A DNA stretch of 64,000 nt from Synechococcus sp. C9 (GTDB taxonomy: Bacteria > Cyanobacteriota > Cyanobacteriia > Gloeomargaritales > Gloeomargaritaceae): assembly GCF_022984075.1 (NCBI RefSeq), contig NZ_JALAAD010000001.1, positions 1,096,455-1,160,454 on the forward strand, written 5' to 3'. The notes under the pieces were generated by a model, which worked only from the letters and a program-made list of their open reading frames with translations, was not told the DNA's origin and ran no database searches. Each line of letters begins with the position of its first letter. The first letter of the stretch is position 1. Positions 55,906 to 63,564 of this stretch are shown one piece after another. The translations under genes and the position numbers were made by a program.

Positions 55906-56670
55906 TTAACTGGCGGTAGTTGCACCAATTTGGGCGGCCACCTTGCGTACCTCTTGGGTGAAGGGGTGGTCGGGGTAGCGCAGGCAGAATACGCCACTAC
56001 TGGCGAGTTGCAACATTTCCTCATTTTCAAAGAAAATGCCCGCCACCGTCGCCTGGTAGCTCTGTTCCACCTGTTGGCGAATTACCTCCGGGGCAAAGGA
56101 CTGGGGCATTTTATTGACCAGGAGCAAAAGTTGGGGAATGTCCAGCTTGCGGGCGACTTCCACGGTGACGGCGGTGCCCTGGTAGTCCTGGCGGTCGGGG
56201 CGCAGAATCAGGAGTAAACAGTCGGAAATGGCAATGGAGAGCAGGGTTTCCTCATTCAAGCCCGGGTGGGTGTCAATAAATAGGTAATCCAATTGGAGGG
56301 TGTCGATCAGTTCATCAAACCCTTCGCTCAGCAAACTCATGTCGAAGCCTTCCCGCAACACCCGGGCAATTTCCCCCGCTCGCAAACTGGAGGGGATCAA
56401 AAAAATTTTCCCGGATTCTGAGGGCACCACCTCGGTGACATCCACGGCGGCTTCTTCGATACGACAGCGACCCCACAGGTAGTCATTCAAGGACAGGCGC
56501 ATATCGTCCTCATCCAGACCGAAGATGGCATGGATGCCCGGGGATTGAATATCCGTATCCACAATGCCGACCCGCCGTCCGCCCAGAGCCATCGTAACGG
56601 AAAGATTGGCGGTGAGATTGGATTTGCCCGTCCCCCCCCGGAAGGAATGGACAGAGATGATTTGGGACAT
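55906..56670 (-). CDS. MinD/ParA-family ATPase
   Basis: A 254-residue deviant Walker A ATPase. The P-loop reads HSFRGGTGKSNLTANLSVTM, followed by GIVDTDIQSPGIHAIFGLDE and LDYLFIDTHPGLNEETLLSI. It lacks the C-terminal amphipathic helix of true MinD, and no minC, minE or parB gene is near, so it is not the cell-division MinD. Related cyanobacterial proteins are annotated only as MinD/ParA-like; a role in positioning or partner assembly is plausible. Divergent from cax. Confidence 0.85.
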   Translation of the reverse strand: MSQIISVHSFRGGTGKSNLTANLSVTMALGGRRVGIVDTDIQSPGIHAIFGLDEDDMRLSLNDYLWGRCRIEEAAVDVTEVVPSESGKIFLIPSSLRAGEIARVLREGFDMSLLSEGFDELIDTLQLDYLFIDTHPGLNEETLLSIAISDCLLLILRPDRQDYQGTAVTVEVARKLDIPQLLLLVNKMPQSFAPEVIRQQVEQSYQATVAGIFFENEEMLQLASSGVFCLRYPDHPFTQEVRKVAAQIGATTAS

Positions 56671-56773
56671 AACTTGGCTCCTCCGCCACCCTCTGGGCTG
56701 ATCTTACCAGGTCTGGGTCGGGTATATTGAAAACGGCACTGGCACCCAACGCCTGTTGGTGAGGAGAGGATTG

Positions 56774-57859
56774 ATGTCGCTGAAAACCAAGATTTTTCTG
56801 GGGTTATTAGTTTTTGTGCCGGTCGCCTTTTGGGTGGAAACCCTGCCCGTTTCGCCGCTGGTGGTGTTTGCCATTTCGGGGTTGGCGATTGTACCTTTGG
56901 CGGGATGGATTGCCAATAGTACCGAGGAAATTGCGGTGGTGACGGGACCAACCATTGGCGGTCTGCTGAATGCCACGTTTGGGAATGCGACGGAATTGAT
57001 TATTGCCATTGTGGCTCTGCGGGCGGGTTTGGTGGAGATTGTCGAAGCCAGTATCAGCGGTTCGATTATTGCCAATTTGCTGTTAGCCCTGGGGTTGGGG
57101 GCCCTGCTGGGGGGCTTGCGGGTGCCGGAGTTGACGTTTCAATCCAATACTGCCCGTATGAATGCCTCGTATTTATTACTGGCGGTGACGGTGCTGTTGA
57201 CCCCGACGTTGATTGTGGTCACGTCCCCCACCTTGGAGGCGGGTTCGATCCAGGGATTTTCGGTGGTGACTTCGGTATTACTGCTCATTTTCTACGGCAT
57301 GAGTGTCTTGTTTTCCATCAAACGCTCCCAAGAGACAGAGGAATTGGTGTCCGCCAAAGCCAATGGGACGGGGCATGGGGAAGCGACCCATCACCATAAC
57401 ATCAATATCCCGCTTCAGGTGGGAATTTTGCTGGTGGCGACCGTGGGCATGGTGTTTGTTTCAGAAATTTTGGTGGGCAGTTTGGAAAAAGCGACAAAGG
57501 ATTTGGGGTTGAGTGAGTTATTTAGCGGCGTGATTTTGATTCCCCTCTTCGCTGGGGTGGTGGAATACATTGCCTGTGTAACTTTTGCCTGGAAAAATAA
57601 AATGGATTTGGCGTTTAATGTGGCGATTGGTTCCACGGTGCAAATCACCATGTTTGTCGCCCCCCTGTTGGTCTTAGCCAGTTCCTTTTTCCCGAAACCA
57701 ATGAGTTTGCAGTTTAATCTCTTTGAGGTGTTGACGGTGGCGATGACGATTTTGATTACTAATTCCATTGTGAATGATGGGCAAATGAATTGGCTGGAGG
57801 GGCTTTTATTATTGGTAACCTATGCGGTGTTGGGGACGGCCTTTTACTTTCATGCTTGA
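56774..57859 (+). CDS. cax: Calcium/proton exchanger (CaCA family, Cax)
   Basis: Exports Ca2+ (or loads it into a compartment) in exchange for protons. The 361-residue membrane protein has about 11 helices and the two alpha repeats: GLLNATFGNATELIIAIVAL in the N-terminal half and GVVEYIACVTFAWKNKMDLA with AIGSTVQITMFVAPLLV in the C-terminal half, which supply the conserved acidic ion-binding residues. A His-rich loop (GHGEATHHHN) lies between halves. GAGGAGAGG about 5-9 bp before ATG 56774 fixes the start. The next gene starts inside its last codons. Confidence 0.92.
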   Translation: MSLKTKIFLGLLVFVPVAFWVETLPVSPLVVFAISGLAIVPLAGWIANSTEEIAVVTGPTIGGLLNATFGNATELIIAIVALRAGLVEIVEASISGSIIANLLLALGLGALLGGLRVPELTFQSNTARMNASYLLLAVTVLLTPTLIVVTSPTLEAGSIQGFSVVTSVLLLIFYGMSVLFSIKRSQETEELVSAKANGTGHGEATHHHNINIPLQVGILLVATVGMVFVSEILVGSLEKATKDLGLSELFSGVILIPLFAGVVEYIACVTFAWKNKMDLAFNVAIGSTVQITMFVAPLLVLASSFFPKPMSLQFNLFEVLTVAMTILITNSIVNDGQMNWLEGLLLLVTYAVLGTAFYFHA

Positions 57860-58628
57860 GGAACTGGCGGTTTTAGAACGGGCGTTACGTCAGGCTGGGC
57901 AGGCGGTGCGCCAAGTCGTCCAAACGGGGTTAAAAACTACCTATAAAACCGGGGATGACCCCCTCACCCAGGCGGATTTGGCGGCGAATCAGGTACTACA
58001 GGCAACCTTGCTGGGGGCGTTTCCCACCGATGGCTGGCTCTCGGAGGAAACCCGGGATGACCCAGGGCGGTTGACCCAAGGGCGGGTGTGGGTGGTGGAC
58101 CCGATTGACGGCACCCGGGAGTTGGTGCAGGGGATTCCCGAATATGCCCTGTCGGTGGCGTTGGTGGTGGCGGGGGCACCCCGGTTGGGCGGCGTGTACA
58201 ACCCGGCGCAGGATGAATTGTTCCTGGGGGTGGTGGGGGAGGGGGTGACCTGCAATGGTCAAGCGGTGCGGGCGGATCATGCCTTGGGCGAGATTCCCCT
58301 GGTGTTGGCGAGCCGCTCGGAGGTGCAACGGGGGGAATGGGAACGGTTTGGGGGACAGGTGCAGATTCAGGTGGTGGGTTCGATTGCCTACAAGTTGGCG
58401 TTGGTGGCGGCGGGGCGGGCGGATGCGACCTTTAGCCTGGGGCCGAAACATGAGTGGGATGTGGCGGGGGGCGTGGCGTTGGTGTTGGCAGGGGGGGGGG
58501 TGGCGACGACCGCCGGGGGACAGGTTTTGCAATTTAATCAAATGCCTCCCCTTGTACCCAATCTGGTGGCGACGACGGTGCAGGCGGCAGGGGTCATGGG
58601 GCAGATTTTGGCTCCCGCATTAGGATAG
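57852..58628 (+). CDS. Inositol monophosphatase/CysQ-family phosphatase
   Basis: A metal-dependent phosphatase of 258 residues in the FIG superfamily. Metal-binding motifs are WLSEET, VWVVDPIDGTRELVQGIP and, near the end, HEWDVAGGVAL. The set fits 3'(2'),5'-bisphosphate nucleotidase (CysQ) or inositol monophosphatase; substrate cannot be told apart here. The ATG overlaps the end of cax by 8 bp, so the two are co-translated, and a link to ion-sensitive phosphatase activity is possible. Confidence 0.87.
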   Translation: MLEELAVLERALRQAGQAVRQVVQTGLKTTYKTGDDPLTQADLAANQVLQATLLGAFPTDGWLSEETRDDPGRLTQGRVWVVDPIDGTRELVQGIPEYALSVALVVAGAPRLGGVYNPAQDELFLGVVGEGVTCNGQAVRADHALGEIPLVLASRSEVQRGEWERFGGQVQIQVVGSIAYKLALVAAGRADATFSLGPKHEWDVAGGVALVLAGGGVATTAGGQVLQFNQMPPLVPNLVATTVQAAGVMGQILAPALG

Positions 58629-58652
58629 AAGGGAGCAGTGCGGGGGGCGGGG

Positions 58653-58973
58653 ATGAAAACGGCGGAGGACTTGCGGCAGTTGTTGCAAAGCAAGTGGGGT
58701 TATGCCTACGATGTGCAACTGCGGCCATTACGCAATCGGATGTACTTTCAGGTGATGTGGCGGTATTTGGAGCAGGTATCGTTTCCCTTGACTGAGGAGG
58801 AATATCTGGCACATTTGCACGAGGTGCTGTTGTACTTGCATGAATGGCAGGTGGTGGAGCAGGTGTGGCATTGGTTGGAGCAGACCCGGGAACGGCCTCG
58901 GCTGGGGCGGGCGGTGAGTTTGCCGCTCAATTTGGGGCAACGGGCGGGGGAGTGGCTGGGGGAACCGGGATAA
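58653..58973 (+). CDS. DUF3067 protein
   Basis: A 106-residue soluble protein of a family restricted to cyanobacteria and plastids. The conserved block LRQLLQSKWGYAYDVQLRPL and NRMYFQVMWRYLEQVSFPLT is clear, followed by EEEYLAHLHEVLLYLHEW. The C-terminal part is variable. ATG 58653 follows GGGGCGGGG; an earlier Met at 58638 is possible. It abuts the next gene with no spacer (TAAATG). Confidence 0.82.
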   Translation: MKTAEDLRQLLQSKWGYAYDVQLRPLRNRMYFQVMWRYLEQVSFPLTEEEYLAHLHEVLLYLHEWQVVEQVWHWLEQTRERPRLGRAVSLPLNLGQRAGEWLGEPG

Positions 58974-60218
58974 ATGCCCACAGCGGATGTCCTGATTTTG
59001 ACCAATGGGCCGGGGGAGGTGGCGACCTGGGTGCGGCCGGTGGTGGCGCAATTACATACGCTTTGGGGTTCAGCCCTGCGGATTTCGGTGGTGTTGTCCC
59101 CCTGTCCCCACAGCACCGGGGCGGAGACGCATATCCTCCAGCAGATGCCGGGGGTGGCACGGGTGCAGGCGGCAAAGGATTTTTGGCCGTTTCTGCTCTG
59201 GGGGCGCACGGCGCAGGGGTGGGATTGGTTGCCCCGGGGGGTGGTGCTGTTTTTGGGGGGGGACCCGTTCTATTCCCTGGTGTGTGGCCGCCGGTTGGGT
59301 TATGCGACCTTGGCCTATGCGGAGGTGCAGGTGCGCTGGCCCGGTTGGTTTACAGCGCTGGCCTTGGCAAAAAAACACCTGTTGAACCAGGTTCCCCAAC
59401 CCTATCGCTCTCGGGCTAAGGTGGTGGGGGATTTGATGGTGGCGGCGGCGGCGGAAGCCACTCCAACTCCTCGCCTGGGGCACCTTGGCCTCCTCCCCGG
59501 CTCCAAGCCCAACAAACTCACCCAGGGGGTGCCCTTTTGCCTGACGGTGGCGGCGGGATTGTTTGAGCGTGATCCGGACGTGACTTTTGTCCTGCCTGTG
59601 GCTCCGACGTTGACCCTGCAAACCTTGGCTCGCTATGCCGACCCCCAGCACAATCCCATCATTTCCCGGTTGGGTTGGCAGTCGGCGACCCTGGCGCAAA
59701 TCGGTCAAGACCATTACTTTGTCCTGAAGAATGGCCTGCGGGTGCGGTTGGTGCAGGCGTTTCCGGCCTATGAGTGCTTGCGGGAATGTTGCGCTTGTAT
59801 TACCACGGTGGGGGCGAATACGGCGGAACTCTGTGCCCTGGGGGTGCCGATGATTGTCCTGGTGTTGACCCATCAGACGGTGGGGGAGGTGGCCCGGGCG
59901 TGGGATGGGATTCCGGGGATATTGGCGAATCTACCGGGCTTGGGTCAGGCATTTGCCACGGCCTACGGGGGGTGGATGCGTCAGCGGCTGGGGCTGTTGG
60001 CTTGGCCGAATATCTGGGCGGGGCGGCGGATTGTCCCGGAGTTGGTGGGGGCGATTGCCCCGCAGGCGGTGGTGGAAATGCTCTGCCAATGGTTAACCCA
60101 ACCGGAGACCCTCGCTCAGATGCGCCAGGAACTTTTGCAGGTGCGGGGGCCCTTGACCGCTGACCGGGCAGTGGCGGCGATGGTGGGGGAACTGCTGACC
60201 AATGGTAGGATAGAGTGA
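58974..60218 (+). CDS. Lipid-A-disaccharide synthase-like protein (GT-B)
   Basis: A 414-residue protein related to LpxB, of the kind found in cyanobacteria and plant plastids. It opens ADVLILTNGPGEVATWVRPV, continues VVLFLGGDPFYSLVCGRRLG, and has a GSKPNKLTQGVPFCLTVAAG nucleotide-sugar region with ITTVGANTAELCALGVPMIV near residue 285. It differs from true LpxB in several places, and the product is unknown; it might glycosylate an outer-membrane or thylakoid lipid. ATG 58974 directly follows the DUF3067 stop. Confidence 0.83.
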   Translation: MPTADVLILTNGPGEVATWVRPVVAQLHTLWGSALRISVVLSPCPHSTGAETHILQQMPGVARVQAAKDFWPFLLWGRTAQGWDWLPRGVVLFLGGDPFYSLVCGRRLGYATLAYAEVQVRWPGWFTALALAKKHLLNQVPQPYRSRAKVVGDLMVAAAAEATPTPRLGHLGLLPGSKPNKLTQGVPFCLTVAAGLFERDPDVTFVLPVAPTLTLQTLARYADPQHNPIISRLGWQSATLAQIGQDHYFVLKNGLRVRLVQAFPAYECLRECCACITTVGANTAELCALGVPMIVLVLTHQTVGEVARAWDGIPGILANLPGLGQAFATAYGGWMRQRLGLLAWPNIWAGRRIVPELVGAIAPQAVVEMLCQWLTQPETLAQMRQELLQVRGPLTADRAVAAMVGELLTNGRIE

Positions 60219-60237
60219 TGGTATTTGCAGGTTCACC

Positions 60238-60609
60238 GTGTATTTTTACTACGAACCCCCCTACTTACTGCTGGTCATGGGGCTATTGGCGGCTCTGACG
60301 GCGGGCACAGCGTTTAATGCCCTGCTCAAACAGTCGGTGCAGTCCTGGCAAGCCCAACATTCCACCCGGACGTTGGCGGATTTGCGGCGACAGCTTCAGC
60401 TTCCCATTGTCGGTATTGCCGGGGGGATGACCAGTTTTTTGACCGCCGGGGTGAATATCTTTGGTTTTCCCTGGCAGTGGGCGTTGGGGGTGGCGATGGG
60501 GTTGACCGTGGTCACGACCCTGCTGATTTGGGCACAGTTGAACCGCCTGTTGGTGGAGTTAGAGCGGGGCAATGGGTCAGCCCTGTCCTTGGATAATTTA
60601 TTCATGTAG
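60238..60609 (+). CDS. Small membrane protein, unknown
   Basis: A 123-residue protein of unrecognised family with three membrane helices: YLLLVMGLLAALTAGTAFNA, IVGIAGGMTSFLTAGVNIFG and WALGVAMGLTVVTTLLIWAQ. The linker after helix 1 is basic and helical (LADLRRQLQL). The GTG start at 60238 gives MYFYYEPPY; an ATG at 60274 would remove part of helix 1. It follows the LpxB-like gene by 19 bp, same strand. Confidence 0.65.
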   Translation: MYFYYEPPYLLLVMGLLAALTAGTAFNALLKQSVQSWQAQHSTRTLADLRRQLQLPIVGIAGGMTSFLTAGVNIFGFPWQWALGVAMGLTVVTTLLIWAQLNRLLVELERGNGSALSLDNLFM

Positions 60610-60636
60610 CGGCTCCTCCTATGAGGAATTGCCCCC

Positions 60637-60858
60637 ATGTTCCATCCAAATGATGGTAGGGTTGCCTCCCCGGAATTGAGTCCCCAAGACCGTATCCTCT
60701 GGCAACAACTTCTCATGGAATTAAATCGGCATAATCTGTATTGTGTTTGTGGTCAATGTGGCTATGAATGGGTGGATTCTCAAACCGAGATGCCCTGTCC
60801 CCGTTGTCACTCTCAGCAAATTCAGGTCATCCCCTGTTGGCAATTTCCCGATGATTGA
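60637..60858 (+). CDS. Small zinc-ribbon protein
   Basis: A 73-residue protein with CVCGQCGYEW and, 15 residues on, MPCPRCHSQ, giving two CxxC pairs of a zinc ribbon (rubredoxin-like knuckle). A helical N-terminus (SPQDRILWQQLLMELNRHNL) precedes it. Such proteins may bind nucleic acid or other proteins; function unknown. ATG 60637 has CTCCTATGAGGAATTG upstream, with GAGGAA about 9 bp before the start. Confidence 0.6.
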   Translation: MFHPNDGRVASPELSPQDRILWQQLLMELNRHNLYCVCGQCGYEWVDSQTEMPCPRCHSQQIQVIPCWQFPDD

Positions 60859-60898
60859 TAACCGCACTAGACCGTACAAAACTGTCTAAAAATCAATC

Positions 60899-60961
60899 CA
60901 TAGCAATTCCTTGAACAGAACTTTTGCAAAACCAAATACGGGGACGATGCCCCTGCGACCT
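60899..60961 (+). repeat. Family B repeat, shortened
   Basis: CATAGCAATTCCTTGAACAG then CAAAACCAAATACGGGGACG and GATGCCCCTGCGACC; it stops where the next repeat begins (TATAGCTAGG), so its right end was lost or replaced. Confidence 0.65.
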
Positions 60962-61203
60962 ATAGCTAGGTAGGTTACAGTCTTTTAAGTGCTTATGGGA
61001 TACAGTTGAACCCCACTTGCCGTAAGTCAATTATTATTCTGAGCCTTAAGAATGATGGAGGCTTTTTGTATCCTTTAATTGATAAATAGACTGTAAGGTT
61101 GTCGCCTTAAGATTCATGGCTACGCCACGCAAGCTATGGGAAACCAATGTGGGGCTACGCCCAGCGACCCATATCATGTCAACCTTTGTATGCTTAGCTA
61201 TGG
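60961..61203 (+). repeat. Family C repeat interrupted by a smaller insertion
   Basis: Starts TATAGCTAGGTAGGTTA and ends ATGCTTAGCTAT, the same ends as the copy at 11314. It is interrupted at 60978-61093, then resumes TAAGGTTGTCGCCTTAAG as in the other copy. It also carries an ATGGCTACGCCACGCAAGCT insert absent from that copy. No gene is present in the 60859-61317 gap. Confidence 0.8.
60978..61093 (+). mobile_element. 116-bp TA-flanked MITE nested in a family C repeat
   Basis: The 116 bp between 60978 and 61093 begin CAGTCTTTTAAG and end AATAGACTG, about 18 of 26 positions of the two ends being inverted complements. The insertion is bordered by TA on both sides, while the uninterrupted copy at 11314-11422 has a single TA at that position (GGTTAAGG). 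This fits a target duplication of TA, as made by IS630/Tc1-mariner elements. No ORF is present. Confidence 0.75.
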
Positions 61204-61256
61204 GACAGGGTTTGCAGGTAAAGGCGAATGTCGCAAACTTGTTTGAAATGACTATA
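61200..61256 (+). repeat. Family D repeat, right half
   Basis: GGACAGGGTTTGCAGGTAAA, then AGGCGAATGTCGCAAACTTG and TTTGAAATGACTATA match 27181-27235 with a few mismatches. The left half is missing where the family C repeat ends. Confidence 0.65.
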
Positions 61257-61317
61257 ACCGCCCTGTTTGATTGTCCAAATCTCTAGATTTTACAGAAACC
61301 CTCTGCCTAACTCTCAG

Positions 61318-63432
61318 TTAAACGTTCACCGCTAACAACAAAATCATCTCCATATCTGCCCCATAGGTTTCTAATTCCAGAGTGACCAAAGCCACAATCT
61401 GAGCGGGGGTCACTAACCCGGAAAAGTCCAAAATCCGCTCTGGCAGGAGAACCCACACCGCTGGGTACAATTCCCCCCCATCCCCATAGGTTTTGTGGGT
61501 ATTAAGCAGGTCGGGGAGTATGGCGATCCCTTGTCCAACGGTGGTGGCGTGAACCACAGCCCGGCGCAGTTGCAACACAATCACCCCGTCCCGGTGGATG
61601 ACCCGCAGTGGTGGATAACCCTGCCCCCAGCGGGAAGCCTGCCGTTGATAAATCCGGTAGTCCCCCTGCACTGCCACCAACTGAACCTGCTCTTTGCGAC
61701 AGCCTAGGGATTGCGCCGCCAGGGTCAGTAAATGCGCCGGTTCTGGGGCAGAACTCTCCCGCCGGGTTTGCAATTCCAACGCCCCCGTGCCTATGGCAAT
61801 GATCTTCTGCTGTCGTTGATCCACCTCCACCCGCACACTAATGGTGGCTGGATGCGCCCCCATCCGGGTGACCGCCTGCACGACCTCCTGGCGTAACTGC
61901 CGCACCTCCGCTGGGGTGGGATTGACTACACTCCGCTCGATGGTTTCCTGGATCAAGCCCAGGGCAACCCCAATGGCGGCAATCACCTCCGCATCGGGAG
62001 CCAACCAGTGCGGTAGCCCCATCTTTTGCGCCACGTAGGGCACCAACGCCCCCGCTCCCCCGCCTCCGCCCACCAAAACCACGCTGTCCCGTTCCAGTTC
62101 ATACTCGGCGATCAGCCGCTCGATCACCCGTTGCACCTTCCGGCTGGCTAAATCCAGCACCCGTTGCGCCAGGGCAGTGGGGGTCATGCCCAAATCCTCA
62201 GCCAACCAAGTCACCCGGGTTTTGCCCGCTGCATCCAGGGTCGGTTCAGCCAATAACCCCAACACCACCGCCGCATCCGTCGGGGTAAAGGTCCAAGCGG
62301 GTTGTCCCCCTTCTGCCACCGCTAAATAATGCTGAGATGTTAATGTCTGCCGTTGCCATTGGTCGGGTGCCGGGGCGGTATCGGTAAAGCTCATGTACTG
62401 CAAGTTAGCAATATGGGCACTGCGGGGTCCCACGTCCACCAGCCGGTTTCGCTGCAGGCGGGGTACAGAACCCCCGGCAATCCCCAGGGTACGCACATCC
62501 AAGGCTTTCAGGTACAACCGTTTGCCCGCCACCTCCGCCGTTTTCACCTGGGGTCGCCCCTGGAGAATCACGGAAATATCGGTACTGGTGCCACCCACAT
62601 CCAAAAACAACCCCTGGGAAACCCGGGCATAGCCCAGAGCCGCCGCTACTCCTGCCGCTGGCCCCGAAAGAATGGTCAAAATCGGGCGTTGGCGCATTTC
62701 CGCAATCCCCATCACCCCCCCATCGCTCCGCATGATCATCACCGGTGCCGTAATGCCACTGGCTCGCACTGCCTGTTCCGTACGGTTGGCGGTTTCCAGC
62801 ATCCGGGGCAAAATCGCCGCATTGATCACCGCCGTGCGGGTGCGTAACCCCAGCCCATAGAGTTGGGACAATTCACAGCCCGCCGTTGCCAAAAAACCCT
62901 GCTGGCGCAACCAGTCCACCACCTGCTGTTCCGGCTCGGGGTCATCCACCGCAAAGGCACCACTGACGGCAAACACCTGTGCCCCTTGGGATTGGAGTGC
63001 AGTCACCAACTTTTCTAAATCCGCCCCATTCACCCCCCCATCCGTCGCCAGCCAGCCGTGACAGGTGGGTAAAAACTGCCCCGGTGCCAGTTCCACATCC
63101 CGTACCCGGGTTTGCGCCTGCGTCACCCATCCCAACAGGCGATTGCTGAGGGCAATAATGCCAACCGTCGCCACATCCCCCTCCAGGAGCGCATTGGTGG
63201 CTTGGGTCGTACTGTGGGCAATCAGTTGAATTTGCGTTGGTTCCAACCCCGTGACCCGCAATAATTCCTGTAAGGACTGGACAACCCCCTCGGCCACCCC
63301 CAATGCCGCCCGGTGGGTCGTAGGCACCCGCACCTTCCCCAACAAGTGATGGCTGAGGGTATCCACCGCCACCGCATGGGTAAACGTGCCCCCCACATCA
63401 ATGCCAATTTTGATCCCCGCCGGGATGGTCAT
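61318..63432 (-). CDS. Hydantoinase A/oxoprolinase A-family protein
   Basis: A 704-residue ATPase-fold protein of the HyuA/OplaH A-subunit family, which with a B subunit hydrolyses cyclic amides such as 5-oxoproline or methylhydantoin. N-terminal domain: KIGIDVGGTFTHAVAVDTLS and IAHSTTQATNALLEGDVATV. Core: MIMRSDGGVMGIAEM, ILSGPAAGVAAALGYA and FLDVGGTSTDISV, the family's phosphate loops. The C-terminal part has VVLVGGGGGAGALVPYVAQK. No hyuB-like gene is present on either side in the window, so a partner must be elsewhere. The right neighbour is an insertion sequence. Confidence 0.85.
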   Translation of the reverse strand: MTIPAGIKIGIDVGGTFTHAVAVDTLSHHLLGKVRVPTTHRAALGVAEGVVQSLQELLRVTGLEPTQIQLIAHSTTQATNALLEGDVATVGIIALSNRLLGWVTQAQTRVRDVELAPGQFLPTCHGWLATDGGVNGADLEKLVTALQSQGAQVFAVSGAFAVDDPEPEQQVVDWLRQQGFLATAGCELSQLYGLGLRTRTAVINAAILPRMLETANRTEQAVRASGITAPVMIMRSDGGVMGIAEMRQRPILTILSGPAAGVAAALGYARVSQGLFLDVGGTSTDISVILQGRPQVKTAEVAGKRLYLKALDVRTLGIAGGSVPRLQRNRLVDVGPRSAHIANLQYMSFTDTAPAPDQWQRQTLTSQHYLAVAEGGQPAWTFTPTDAAVVLGLLAEPTLDAAGKTRVTWLAEDLGMTPTALAQRVLDLASRKVQRVIERLIAEYELERDSVVLVGGGGGAGALVPYVAQKMGLPHWLAPDAEVIAAIGVALGLIQETIERSVVNPTPAEVRQLRQEVVQAVTRMGAHPATISVRVEVDQRQQKIIAIGTGALELQTRRESSAPEPAHLLTLAAQSLGCRKEQVQLVAVQGDYRIYQRQASRWGQGYPPLRVIHRDGVIVLQLRRAVVHATTVGQGIAILPDLLNTHKTYGDGGELYPAVWVLLPERILDFSGLVTPAQIVALVTLELETYGADMEMILLLAVNV

Positions 63433-63564
63433 GCGCTCCCCATTCGCAAAAGACGCTTAGAATGATGGTATCGGGCAGTAGTGTTGAATGTTAACGAAAG
63501 GGTGGAAAAGGGAGACTAAAAATGGTATTTTAGATTGGTAGAAACCACGAGTAACAGTATTTTT

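Noticed and set aside
55906-56670. Cell-division MinD
   Set aside because: The C-terminal membrane helix is missing and there is no minC or minE; only a MinD/ParA-like label is supported.
56774-57859. Calcyanin-type biomineralisation locus around cax
   Set aside because: No protein with glycine-zipper repeats is present in the window; the antiporter alone does not show the trait.
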